Below, piece after piece: positions 10,463 through 19,000 of a stretch of 57,682 nucleotides of DNA. A program made the position numbers and the translations under genes. The notes under the pieces were generated by a model. The model made no database searches. It was not told where the DNA came from and saw only the letters and a list, made by a program, of their open reading frames with translations. Positions within the stretch are counted from its first letter, which is position 1; the number at the start of each line of letters is the position of its first letter. Origin of the DNA: Anaerolineae bacterium (GTDB lineage: Bacteria; Chloroflexota; Anaerolineae; Fen-1058); NCBI GenBank assembly GCA_003154115.1, contig PMCF01000248.1, positions 1-57,682 of the forward strand, written 5' to 3'.

Positions 10463-10795
10463 TCACTCTTTGCCGAATGCCTTCGGGTACTTCTTCACCG
10501 CGTATGCCATGATCAGGTAGGTGTGGCAGAAGCCTCCGTCACGACAAAAACAGAGCAAGGTCACTTCACCATTCACGGCCTGGGCGTAAAGCCAGCGCCA
10601 TGCCTCGACGGAAACAGAGTCGAGAATCTTGGTGTACTGTGCCGTGTATTGCGCGTCAGTCAAGGTGCCACGTTTGTGGCCCATGACCATGTTCCAGGTC
10701 GGGGCAAACGACCTAGCAAAACCGGCAGCCGACTTCACGGTGACATCCACGCCCTTCACTCTAGGACGAATCTGAGCACGAGTCAGTTTGACCAT
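10463..10795 (-). CDS. Small DUF488-like phage/host accessory protein
   Basis: 110 aa from the ATG at 10795 (MVKLTRAQ), with AAGG upstream; a longer frame extends to 10831 but lacks a better ribosome site. The C-terminal half carries LLCFCRDGGFCHTYLI, which resembles the conserved Cys...CHR segment of DUF488 proteins (family function uncertain). It sits next to the phage-specific palindrome at 10882. Its first seven codons and 5' region are duplicated at 13023-13134, which marks it as part of the phage-derived DNA. The DUF488 link is by motif only. Confidence 0.6.
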   Translation of the reverse strand: MVKLTRAQIRPRVKGVDVTVKSAAGFARSFAPTWNMVMGHKRGTLTDAQYTAQYTKILDSVSVEAWRWLYAQAVNGEVTLLCFCRDGGFCHTYLIMAYAVKKYPKAFGKE

Positions 10796-10895
10796 GATGC
10801 CTTCACTTTCTACCTTGTGGGCCGGATTCACTTGCTCAAGGCGAATCCGGCCCAGCTCTCAAGGAGGAGAACCTGAATGGATTGCGCCGGCGCAA
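10782..10895. repeat. Direct repeat copy 1 (left of acyl-CoA ligase)
   Basis: About 114 bp, roughly 85% identical to 13023-13134. It spans the start of the 110-aa gene, a hairpin with an 11-bp stem (GGGCCGGATTC 10819-10829 / GAATCCGGCCC 10843-10853), an AAGGAGGAG stretch and the phage palindrome at its right edge. Confidence 0.85.
10882..10895. repeat. Phage palindrome site 1 (TTGCGCCGGCGCAA)
   Basis: Exact 14-bp palindrome, extended to 16 bp (A...T). It is the leftmost of eleven sites found only in the phage region and is intergenic, upstream of the minus-strand 110-aa gene. Confidence 0.9.
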
Positions 10896-10965
10896 TGGTC
10901 GCTGCGCAGCCACGTGCAGCAGTGTAGCGCAGAGAACCAGCGGAGTCATCGCACGGCGAACGTAC

Positions 10966-10994
10966 TTGACAACAGGTGTACACTGAAGATAAGC
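10966..10994 (+). promoter_or_regulatory. Candidate sigma70-type promoter for the acyl-CoA ligase gene
   Basis: A TTGACA -35 box at 10966-10971 is followed after 16-17 bp by GATAAG/ATAAGC as a weak -10. It lies about 200 bp upstream of the ligase start at 11198, pointing at it. Confidence 0.4.
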
Positions 10995-11197
10995 AAGGGA
11001 GGGTTTCGTGGTTTGATGCAAGCCGCGAACCGACAACCTGTGTCATACGCGACACTCGACGCTCGGCCACGGCAGGCCGGGCGTTTTGTTTTGCCTTCAG
11101 AACTGAGATCGTATTTGCAATAAACTCAAGCGATTCGTTCTCCATATGGAGAAAGCGTTATCCGCCGTTTAGCAGCCAACCTACAAGGAGGCAAAAA

Positions 11198-12814
11198 ATG
11201 CCAGCGTTCGATTATCAATTGTTGCTCAAGCACCTTCTCACCCAGGGTGTAGCATGGGCGCCCGATCAAGAGATCATCTATCGAGATCAGGTGCGCTATA
11301 CCTATCGCGCCATGTACCAACGCGTGCTGCGCCTGGGTGGGGCCTTGCAAGCTTTGGGGATCAAGCCAGGCAACCGGGTCGGTGTGATCGAGTGGGACAG
11401 CCACCGCTATCTGGAGATGTACTTTGGCATCCCCGGCATCGGCGCTGTCCTCCACACGATCAATCCTCGCCTGGCCCCCGAAGACCTTGTGTACACGGTG
11501 GCTCATGCCGAAGACGAGATCCTCATTTTCCACGAGGACTTTGCTCCCCTCGTGGAGCGGATTCGCGCCCGTGTTCCCACCATCCGCAAGTACATCCTGC
11601 TCACAGACAGGCCGCAGGAGACCGGCATCAAGTGGGCGGATGCCGAGTACGAAGAACTCTTGGCCGGCGCGTTCCCCCTGGCCGAATTACCCGACCTCGA
11701 CGAGAACACTCTGGCGACGCAGTCCTACACGACCGGCACGACAGGTCAGCCTAAGGGGGTTTATTTCACGCAACGGCAACTCACTTTGCATACCTTATCC
11801 GGCGGCCTGGCGCTGGCCGGCTCTGGCAACAGCGGCGGTGTGGGCAAGCACGATGTCTACATGCCCCTCACTCCTATGTTCCATGTTCACGCCTGGGGCG
11901 TCCCCTACCTGATGACGGTCCTGGGAGTCAAGCAAGTCTACCCTGGCAAGTACGAGCCGGAAATGCTCATGAAGCTGCTGGTGAAGGAACAGGTCACCTT
12001 CAGTCACTGTGTGCCCACCATCCTCCAGATGATTGTCACTGCACCGGTTGCTCAAAAAGTAGACCTGAGCAAATGGAAGGTCGTCATCGGCGGGGCGCGC
12101 CTACCCAAGGGCTTGGCCATGGCGGCGACCAAGCTGGGCATCACGGTGTGGGCCGGCTATGGCATGTCGGAGACCTGCCCCATCCTCACGCTTGCTCACC
12201 TCAAGCCTTTCATGGAGTCATGGGAGGCCGACAAACAACTGGACGTCGCCATTTCCACTGGATTCCCGATCCCGCTGGTTGATTTGCGGGTGGTGGACGC
12301 CGCCGGCAAGGATGTGGCGCGGGACGGCAAAGAAAGTGGTGAGATCATAGTTCGCGCCCCGTGGCTCACTCCGGGTTACTACAAAGACCCGGACAAGAGC
12401 GAGGAGCTGTGGGCCGACGGTTGGCTGCACACGGGCGATGTGGCGAACATGAACGAGTCTGGATATGTCCAGATCGTTGATCGGCTCAAGGACGTGATCA
12501 AGAGCGGTGGCGAGTGGATTGTATCGCTGGAACTGGAGAACCTCCTCAGCCTGCACGAAGGAGTGCTGGAAGCAGCGGTGATCGGCATCCACGATGAAAA
12601 GTGGGGGGAGCGTCCGCAGGCTATCGTGGTGGCGCGCGAGGGACACAAGGACAAGCTGACCGCCGACGACCTCAAGGCGCACTTGACCAAGTATGTGACA
12701 GAGGGCGTCATCACCAACTGGTCAGTGCCCGAAAGCTATATCTTTGTGGACGAGATTCCCAAGACAAGCGTCGGCAAGATTGACAAGAAGGTGCTGCGCA
12801 ACCGCTTTACCTAG
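11198..12814 (+). CDS. AMP-dependent acyl-CoA synthetase (medium/long-chain fatty acid type)
   Basis: 538 aa. I chose the ATG at 11198 because AAGGAGG lies 9 bp upstream; the frame is open further 5' without a ribosome site. This ANL-superfamily enzyme activates a carboxylic acid with ATP to an acyl-adenylate and transfers it to CoA. Visible motifs are the P-loop YTTGTTGQPKG (residues 177-187), GYGMSET (320-326), TGDV (about 412), DRLKDVIKSGGEWI, and the C-terminal catalytic Lys in PKTSVGKIDKK (about residue 526). The length is normal for the family. It is a metabolic gene with no phage counterpart, yet it is bracketed by copies of a phage repeat (10782-10895 and 13023-13134), so it is either cargo or host DNA caught between two phage-derived copies. 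Substrate chain length cannot be read from sequence. Confidence 0.9.
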   Translation: MPAFDYQLLLKHLLTQGVAWAPDQEIIYRDQVRYTYRAMYQRVLRLGGALQALGIKPGNRVGVIEWDSHRYLEMYFGIPGIGAVLHTINPRLAPEDLVYTVAHAEDEILIFHEDFAPLVERIRARVPTIRKYILLTDRPQETGIKWADAEYEELLAGAFPLAELPDLDENTLATQSYTTGTTGQPKGVYFTQRQLTLHTLSGGLALAGSGNSGGVGKHDVYMPLTPMFHVHAWGVPYLMTVLGVKQVYPGKYEPEMLMKLLVKEQVTFSHCVPTILQMIVTAPVAQKVDLSKWKVVIGGARLPKGLAMAATKLGITVWAGYGMSETCPILTLAHLKPFMESWEADKQLDVAISTGFPIPLVDLRVVDAAGKDVARDGKESGEIIVRAPWLTPGYYKDPDKSEELWADGWLHTGDVANMNESGYVQIVDRLKDVIKSGGEWIVSLELENLLSLHEGVLEAAVIGIHDEKWGERPQAIVVAREGHKDKLTADDLKAHLTKYVTEGVITNWSVPESYIFVDEIPKTSVGKIDKKVLRNRFT

Positions 12815-13022
12815 GCGATGGTTTGGCGCTAGCCGCCTCTCGATTTCGGCGGTGCAAGGGTGCAGAGAAAATCTTCTCTGCGCCTTTGCGTTGACGCGAT
12901 TCGGCATGACCATTTCGATATACGCAAAAGGGCATCTGCCCCGTGCAGTCCACCCAGAGTAACAGCTGCGGTGGACTGGCCGGGAAAGATGCTGTCACTC
13001 ACCATCCACACGTCGGGCGCGC

Positions 13023-13134
13023 GTCAGTTTGACCATGATGCCCTCACTTTCTAACTTGTGAGCCGGATTCAATTGCTCAAGGCGAACCGGCCCAATCCCA
13101 AGGAGGAGAGAAACCTACTTTTGCGCCGGCGCAA
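13023..13134. repeat. Direct repeat copy 2 (right of acyl-CoA ligase), with gene remnant
   Basis: About 112 bp matching 10782-10895. The minus-strand start MVKLTRA of the 110-aa gene is preserved, then the frame diverges and stops within a few codons, so this is a truncated copy of that gene's 5' end. It carries an AAGGAGGAG stretch and ends in a palindrome. Confidence 0.8.
13121..13134. repeat. Phage palindrome site 2
   Basis: Exact TTGCGCCGGCGCAA, extended to 18 bp (TTTT...AAAA, 13119-13136). It is intergenic, just 3' of the minus-strand gene 13146-13574. Confidence 0.9.
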
Positions 13135-13145
13135 AACCAGCACAT

Positions 13146-13574
13146 TCACTTCTCCCACTCAAATGTCGCGTTGAGCAACACGTCGGCTTCTTCAAGAGAG
13201 CCGTTAATCACACCGATACGGCGGCTCAATTCCGGCACGCCGATCTTCGCCATGTCTTCACCGTGCGTGCCACGATTCTGCCCGGCTACGTGGCCCTCGG
13301 CGGCTTCGAGGTTGTAGCGTGCCGAATTCAGCGCGCTGTATCGCCGTCTCGCCAGTGCAAGTCGCCTCATGCCATAGTGCTTCACGGCGTTTGCCATTTG
13401 CCGGTAGTAGCTAGCCTTCTCGGTCGCTGCATCAGCAATGGCGTTGACGATTTCCAGTGCCTTGGCTTCATCGTGGATGGCGTCCGTGCCTGAGCAGCAG
13501 CTGCACCCAAAGGTGGTCGCCGTAAATTGGCCGTAGCCATTGAGTTCCGCAAGTTCGTAAATGGTCATCTTCAC
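13146..13574 (-). CDS. Hypothetical phage protein, 142 aa
   Basis: Starts at GTG 13574 (or ATG 13568) and overlaps the stop of the upstream 42-aa gene by 4 bp (GTGA), so the two are translationally coupled. The sequence has a Cys cluster near the N-terminus (FGCSCCSG) and a helical, Arg-rich middle (RRLALARRRYSALN). I do not recognise a family. It is the last gene of the leftward phage transcript before the acyl-CoA ligase, which converges on it. Confidence 0.6.
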   Translation of the reverse strand: MKMTIYELAELNGYGQFTATTFGCSCCSGTDAIHDEAKALEIVNAIADAATEKASYYRQMANAVKHYGMRRLALARRRYSALNSARYNLEAAEGHVAGQNRGTHGEDMAKIGVPELSRRIGVINGSLEEADVLLNATFEWEK

Positions 13575-13699
13575 TTTCCAATCGAGAAGGTTGCAATAGA
13601 ATTTTGAACCGGTTCAGGCAACGGCGTCACTTGCGCCGTTGCGCCGGCGCAAATGCACAGGACAAACAACAGAATCAGGATACAGGCTTTCATCTTCAT
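13571..13699 (-). CDS. Small secreted or membrane peptide, 42 aa
   Basis: The ATG at 13699 has GGAG 8 bp upstream. MKMKACILILLFVLCICAGA is a clear signal peptide or single membrane segment followed by a Pro-rich tail ending SIGK. It overlaps the next gene by 4 bp. The palindrome at 13639-13652 lies inside and codes the ICAGAT part of the hydrophobic segment. It could be a small lipoprotein or lysis-related peptide; the function is unknown. Confidence 0.6.
   Translation of the reverse strand: MKMKACILILLFVLCICAGATAQVTPLPEPVQNSIATFSIGK
13639..13652. repeat. Phage palindrome site 3
   Basis: Exact TTGCGCCGGCGCAA, inside the 42-aa minus-strand gene. A half site TTGCGCCG lies 8 bp to its left (13631). 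Confidence 0.9.
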
Positions 13700-13724
13700 A
13701 GCAATCTCCAGCGAAAAAGTAAAG

Positions 13725-13796
13725 CGAGATGGATGGATTCGAACCATCAACCTGCACCATTGCTGGTGTCATACTCTACCGTTGAGTTACATCTCA
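13725..13796 (-). tRNA. tRNA-like element with aberrant anticodon arm
   Basis: 72 nt on the minus strand. The acceptor TGAGATG/CATCTCG pairs over 7 bp (last pair T-G), the D arm ACTC-AACGGTA-GAGT is perfect, and the T arm GATGG-TTCGAAT-CCATC is perfect with the canonical TTCGAAT loop. The anticodon arm only forms CACC-AGCAAT-GGTG, with a 6-nt loop, no U33 and an extra unpaired A on the 5' side. The loop could present GCA (Cys) but not in canonical register. CCA is not encoded. It lies between two minus-strand phage genes (13818-14039 and 13571-13699). It is either a decayed phage tRNA or a tRNA mimic. Confidence 0.6.
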
Positions 13797-13817
13797 GACA
13801 CGCATTCGGTGTCAGAA

Positions 13818-14039
13818 TCAACTAATAAGCACAGCATGACCCAGCAGCGCCATGATGCCGATTGCGCCGGCGCAAAGAAACACAAGAATCCAGGCGCAGC
13901 CACCTTTACCACCGCCATTGCCGGAATTCCGCCCACCCTCATAACCACCGGGGCGAGCACCGAACATCAACACGGTGACCATCACGATCAGGGTCATGAA
14001 CGGCCCCAGACAACCAACGCTACTCTGCAAATTCTTCAC
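13818..14039 (-). CDS. Small phage membrane protein, 73 aa
   Basis: The GTG start at 14039 has AAGGAGAG 8 bp upstream; the frame is open to 14075 but without a ribosome site. Two hydrophobic helices (FMTLIVMVTVLMFGA and WILVFLCAGAIGIMALLG) flank a Gly/Asn-rich loop. It codes across palindrome site 4 (LCAGAI). The family is unrecognised. Two helices and small size would fit a holin- or superinfection-type membrane protein, but this is only a possibility. Confidence 0.55.
   Translation of the reverse strand: MKNLQSSVGCLGPFMTLIVMVTVLMFGARPGGYEGGRNSGNGGGKGGCAWILVFLCAGAIGIMALLGHAVLIS
13862..13875. repeat. Phage palindrome site 4
   Basis: Exact TTGCGCCGGCGCAA inside the 73-aa membrane protein gene; 223 bp from site 3. 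Confidence 0.9.
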
Positions 14040-14075
14040 GGCAAACTCTCCTTGAGACAGATATGTAGGGCACAA

Positions 14076-14656
14076 AGCCCTGACTTAACAAAGGGAAAGG
14101 GCAGATGAACTAACGCACCTACCCTATTCACAACCAGTACACCATTGGCGTTATCTCGCCGGGCCGAAGCTCAACTATTCACTATCGCAATAACATCGCC
14201 AAAGCGGGCAATAGGTTTCATAAGCGAGAGCGTCACGAACTGACGGCGTACTTCACAACACCCTTCTGCACCCTGAATAGGGCTTGACTTTACAGAGGCT
14301 TAGGACTCTCGTCTGTGGTAGCATCACCATTCACAAACGGTGGCATTACGGGGCTTCGCCAAGCCCCTATTCGATTATCGAGGCACATGCTTTCAATACA
14401 TCGTTACGCTACACCCCCTCACGATAGGAATAAGGACAAAACAAAAAACAAAGAAAGACAGACGCACGTGGCCGGAAACATCCCGCTATCACAGGGGGTT
14501 TCGCTTACTCCCGCATCCTTGCTCTTACGTGCATCTGCCTTCACTCATCAGCCAAGATACGTGCAGTGACCCGCTTACCAAACAATCTGTGCTCCGGCCA
14601 CTGCACGTGTACCTGACCCTTTCACTATCCCCCACACGCGCGCGTAGGAGTTAAGA
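14076..14656. other. 581-bp non-coding stretch
   Basis: Only short, low-quality open frames on either strand and no ribosome sites. A GCCGGAAACATCC segment near 14471 recurs in the other non-coding block near 15963. The stretch lies between two minus-strand phage genes and may hold a terminator or promoter that I cannot define. Confidence 0.4.
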
Positions 14657-15067
14657 CTAGAACGCGGACTGCGGGGCGGCGGCGGTCACGTCGAAGTCGC
14701 TGGTGATCTGGACGGACTTCGAGCCGAACTTGATAATGCGGTAGTTGTCGCCCGTGGCCTTGCTGGTGCTCCACGCTTCCTCTTTGGCGTTGCTGCTGCG
14801 GGCCAAGCCGGTGATGCCGACATACGCCACGACACTCTTGCCAGCCAAGCGGGTGCCAGCATCCCCGAACTTGTAGGACGCGTTCATGTTGCCGATCTTG
14901 CCCATGACTTCCACGGTCACGCCCTTCGCGCCGAAGTCGCACACTTCAACGAATGCGGCCTTGAAGTTGGGGTGAACCAAGGTGCTGAAATCGACCTCGG
15001 CGACGGTTTGAGTCTCGGGCTTCACGAAGTTGCTGCTGCGGCGGGTTCCTGCGTAATTGCTTCCCAT
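14657..15067 (-). CDS. Hypothetical phage protein, 136 aa
   Basis: Starts at ATG 15067 (MGSNYAGTRRSS), with CAGGAGC 9 bp upstream. It is beta-rich, with no membrane segment or Cys. The middle part (FVEVCDFGAKGVTVEVMGKIGN) and the Ala/Pro end are not recognisable to me. Size and composition would be compatible with an OB-fold or nucleic-acid-binding protein, but no motif proves it. It is flanked by long non-coding regions on both sides, so it is probably its own transcription unit. Confidence 0.55.
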   Translation of the reverse strand: MGSNYAGTRRSSNFVKPETQTVAEVDFSTLVHPNFKAAFVEVCDFGAKGVTVEVMGKIGNMNASYKFGDAGTRLAGKSVVAYVGITGLARSSNAKEEAWSTSKATGDNYRIIKFGSKSVQITSDFDVTAAAPQSAF

Positions 15068-16017
15068 GACGATAAGCTCCTGTTGATCGATGTGCAAGAA
15101 TTGGCTTGCCTCATCCGTTCAGCGCCTTATAGGTGTGGAGGGTCACCTAGAAGGCACTGAACGCATGAGACAAACCTACCCGCCAGGCCAGTGGACTTAC
15201 AGGCGGGATCGGTTTGGTGGGCGCTATCTGCACCCGTAAATAGGAACGCCACCGATCGCGTATGCAATCCGTGGCAGATAGGAAGGTTAGATTGTGCTGA
15301 CACCTTGAGTTGATCGTGGTGTTCAGTGCCATTTACATGCGGTTTCTTCTCTTGGCGAGAATGGCTATCGCCTCACCTTGTGCTTGCGCACTTTGACTCT
15401 TGGGTAGGACATCCCTCACTCACATGACACCGTGATTAGCGCTTCACTTTCTTCTCTAGGCCAATGTGAAATACATCTGGGCCCCGGTGTGGTTACCGGT
15501 CTTACTTGAACGCGACTCACGGGCATCCCGGGCGTGAATTCACTCAAACACCACCCATTTGCGCCAGCGCAACTTTCAGATCATCCTGCTTTTCTCCGTG
15601 CAGGCTACGCTTCTCATCGTGGGAATTGCACCCGTGTATAGCCAAGAGGTAGACCATCCGCGATCTACTGATAAGTGGCTGTCTTCTGGTCGTTGATCCA
15701 TGTCAACGCCTATCCTGTGCGGACTCTGACGAGCCCACGGAGAGCCAATAATGCACTCCCGCTACTCTCGGAGCGAAAGCGACCCTGCCAGCCAAGAACA
15801 GCACAGGCAGAGCCACATTACGCTTCAAGGAGTAGCAAAGACTGGAGATAACCCCAATCTTCACGCACATAGGAGCGAAAGCGACCCCCCGAACCAACGG
15901 AACCGAGTCAGTAGCAGTACGCTATTGCGTACTGGACAGTCTGCCTCGCCGTGTGAACGGGTTGCCGGAAACATCCGGCGGGTCAGCAGGAAGTGACACT
16001 ATTACTCAGACCTGCGC
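15068..16017. other. ~950-bp non-coding, hairpin-rich region
   Basis: No credible open frame. Visible structure: nested stems CAAACC..CCCGCC (15171-15184) with GGCGGG..GGTTTG (15202-15216); CTATCTGC (15224-15231) with GCAGATAG (15274-15281); a 16-bp direct repeat GGAGCGAAAGCGACCC at 15770-15785 and 15872-15887; a hairpin GCCGGA-AACA-TCCGGC near 15963-15978; and a variant palindrome at 15559. It could be the 5' region of the 136-aa gene and/or encode a small RNA. Confidence 0.45.
15559..15572. repeat. Phage palindrome site 5 (variant)
   Basis: TTGCGCCAGCGCAA, one central change (G to A) from the consensus. Non-coding. Confidence 0.8.
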
Positions 16018-16074
16018 TCATTCGAGGGATGAAACGGGTTCATCCTTCGAATGAACACAGGGCTTTTCAGCCCT
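16018..16074 (-). terminator. Double hairpin terminator of the 1073-aa gene
   Basis: Just downstream (in the minus direction) of the stop at 16092 lie two strong hairpins: AGGGCT-TTTC-AGCCCT (16059-16074), then a 15-bp stem with one mismatch (TCATTCGA.GGATGAA 16018-16033 / TTCATCC.TCGAATGA 16039-16054). Neither has a long T run. The placement makes a terminator the best reading. Confidence 0.6.
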
Positions 16075-16091
16075 ATGTTCAATGGTTGACC

Positions 16092-19000
16092 CTACGCAGC
16101 TTCGCAAATCAGCCACATATGGTCTTCACTTGCAACACGATTCGACAGCACACTCACGCGCGCCGGCAGCGCATTGACGTGCGTGCCCTTGCCCAACGAG
16201 CACAGCATGTTGCCCGTATCGACGCTGAACAGACCAGGAATATCCATCTTCTGCTTGCGAACGGTGATTTCCACCACGTCCACATCGAACACCTTCCCGG
16301 TCAAATCCAACTTGGCCGCGGCGTTCTTGCAGTAAGACTCGGTGGTCTGCTTATGAGCGGCCGTCTCACGCTTGCTCAGCGCGTTCACATCGGCAAACGT
16401 GAAATTGACGGGGATGCGCTTGAGCGCCTTACCCAAGTTGAACCACACGGCACGCGCATCGAGGATAATGGCATCGGCCATAGCCTCACGCTGCTGCACT
16501 ACGACGATACCGTTCTCAGTCCATTCGGGTGTACCAATCAACCCGATTTGGCGCAGTGCTTTGATAGTCAGATCGCCAAAGCCTTCCTTGCGGCCCATAC
16601 CCTCGCCTAGTGATTCACCCATTTGCCAAAAGGCAGAGTCACGCACTACACGCTCATCACCTTCAGCAAACGCATCACCATCGACGACTAACATCTTGGC
16701 GTACAGGTCAGCCAGTCCACCCAACATCACCATCGGGCGCATTTCTTCGGGGAATTGCGAAATGTATTCCTCACACATCTGACGAACGTTGTCGAAGTTT
16801 TCCTCACGCGCCTCGTCATCGTCGTGGCTCCACGCCAACACACTGGCATCCTGCACTAGCGAATCAAAAGCCGACAGGGTGTCCACATCCTCAACAACCT
16901 GATCGCCAAGAAGATCGTGCCAGTACGAACCCCACACAGCCTTGAAACGACGACCAGCATCAGCAAACTTCAAACCGTCAACGTACAGCTGTGCGGGAGG
17001 TCGGGCAGCATTGCCGGCGTTCTCAACCTCAGCCTTGTACCACGCGATTTCAGACTTCAAACCAGCGTACAGCTCATCAATCCAGCACTCACCGGGCTTT
17101 GCCACACGGAAGGGTGCAACGATCTTGTTGCCATCTTCATCGTAGGACGTGACCAAACGCTCAAACTCCTGAGCACGGCAAGCGGGAATAGGCTTGCCAC
17201 CATCGGTCATGCTCTGCTCGGCCAACCACAGCAATTGCTTGCGGTCATAGGCAACCGCGATCGAGCAATCATCGAAGGTCTTAACGGCCGCGTCAATGAA
17301 CGATTCAACGGTGTCAGACACCTTGTCGGCCAACTTGCCCAGCACGCCCACGACAAACCACAGATCCAAGCAGTGGATACCCACTGCGCCAACGCTGGTC
17401 AACATCTGATCTGCCGCTTTCGCAATCACGGCAATCGAATACTCTTTCGGCTTCTCACCCTCGTAAGGCTGCACGAGATTGAGGTACTTGGTGCTCTCCC
17501 ACAGATCAGCCGTGGGTAGATTGCGGCTATCCATCGCCAGCCACTTGGCACCATTCACCCATTCGAGGTCATCGCCACCACCGAAATTCAACACAGCAAA
17601 CTCACCCAACTTATTCGGCGAACGCCACAACAGGCACTTCTTAGCGCCGTCGAAGTCAACAAACTGGAATACACGCAGCATGTCATCATCGTCACTGCCG
17701 CCCCACTTGATCATCAAGCCTGGGGCAGCGGCTTGCAACTTGGCTAAACGAGCGTCAGCTGCGTCACGTTGTTCTTGCATCCATTCGCTTACGGGCGTAT
17801 TCAGCAGGGTGTGACTGCCAGCCAAATGCAGCTCAAGGTCAAACACTTTGGCAAAGGTCTGGTCACTGGTGACCAAATCCACGTCATTCACCCACAAGGT
17901 AGCGCCTTCAACGTCTACCCAGACGTGCCCACGCTGTAACTTGGCGATGCGATGATCGTCAGAGACAGACGCCGGCATGACGTACAGATTGATACCGGGC
18001 AGCGGGAAAGCCATATTGCGCTGGCGCGCCTCGATGTGTTTCAGGCCCAACGCCAAGAACTGCTTGGTTGTGTGCTTGAACCAACGCGGGTCCAAACCAC
18101 TGACAACGCTGTTGAACAGCGGGAAGTCGAGCATCTTGTAGGCTTGACCCTCGAACTTGGCACGGGTCGCCTGTGTCACAATGGCATCAATCGCCTTGCC
18201 ACTGCTCAACTTGTCGAGGTAGGACTGCAGGTATTCATGCGCCCAACCGACTAACTTGGACTCGAAGAACTTGCCCAAGTTGATAGCCGACTGAACGTCC
18301 AAGAACAACGGAGAAGCGTGCTGCACCTGGAATGAGATGTACACACGATCATCGGTGCGATACAGATCGGGCTTAACCTGCCCGTCGATCAACTTGATGT
18401 CCCACTTGTTAGTGCGAACGACCTTCATGTTGCCCTTCCACTCACCCTGCCGATCAAGGATCGTATAGTCAACACGACGCGCCTTGCGGGCCTCGTTGCG
18501 TAGGGCAGCAGCCTCATCATCATTCAAGGCTTCGTCCTTAATACGCATCTCTGCCATGTGCATTAGATAAGCACTGCTTACCCAACCGGCACCGTCTTGA
18601 CTGAGCATACGCACGATTCCACGACGCACGTACTTGATGCGTACAGCAGTCTCTATTGTGTTGATGAATAGAGAGGAAGGGCGCAACACACGACTAATGC
18701 GCTTGCTTACAGGACCAATGCCCTTGCCCATGCGTATGGCTACGCCCTTGAGTGCAAGGAACGCTTCTGTATTCGTGCCCTTAACGAACAAGGCTACTGC
18801 TTTGTCGTCTTTCATCCAAGCTAAGGCTGGGTTGCTATTCAGCATCCCACGCAGTGTAGCCATGCCATCGTTCTTCTCAGTCAATGGCGCTGATGCCATC
18901 TTCCACTCAGGCACGTCTTGCATGAAGCCGTACTTCCACAAGCGCATGTCATAGTGGGCAGTATTGCCAGCTACTGTCTTGCCAAAGACGCCCTTCTGAT

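Noticed and set aside
14340-14654. Plus-strand open frame of 104 codons
   Set aside because: No ribosome site, unusual composition, and it runs against the direction of the neighbouring genes.
15590-15690. A second tRNA-like fold in the minus strand of the non-coding block
   Set aside because: A GGG-loop-CCC stem and a partial arm can be drawn but no acceptor stem closes, so it is not called.
15703-15996. Small open frames on both strands in the non-coding block
   Set aside because: Low complexity, overlapping the repeated 16-mers; no start signals.
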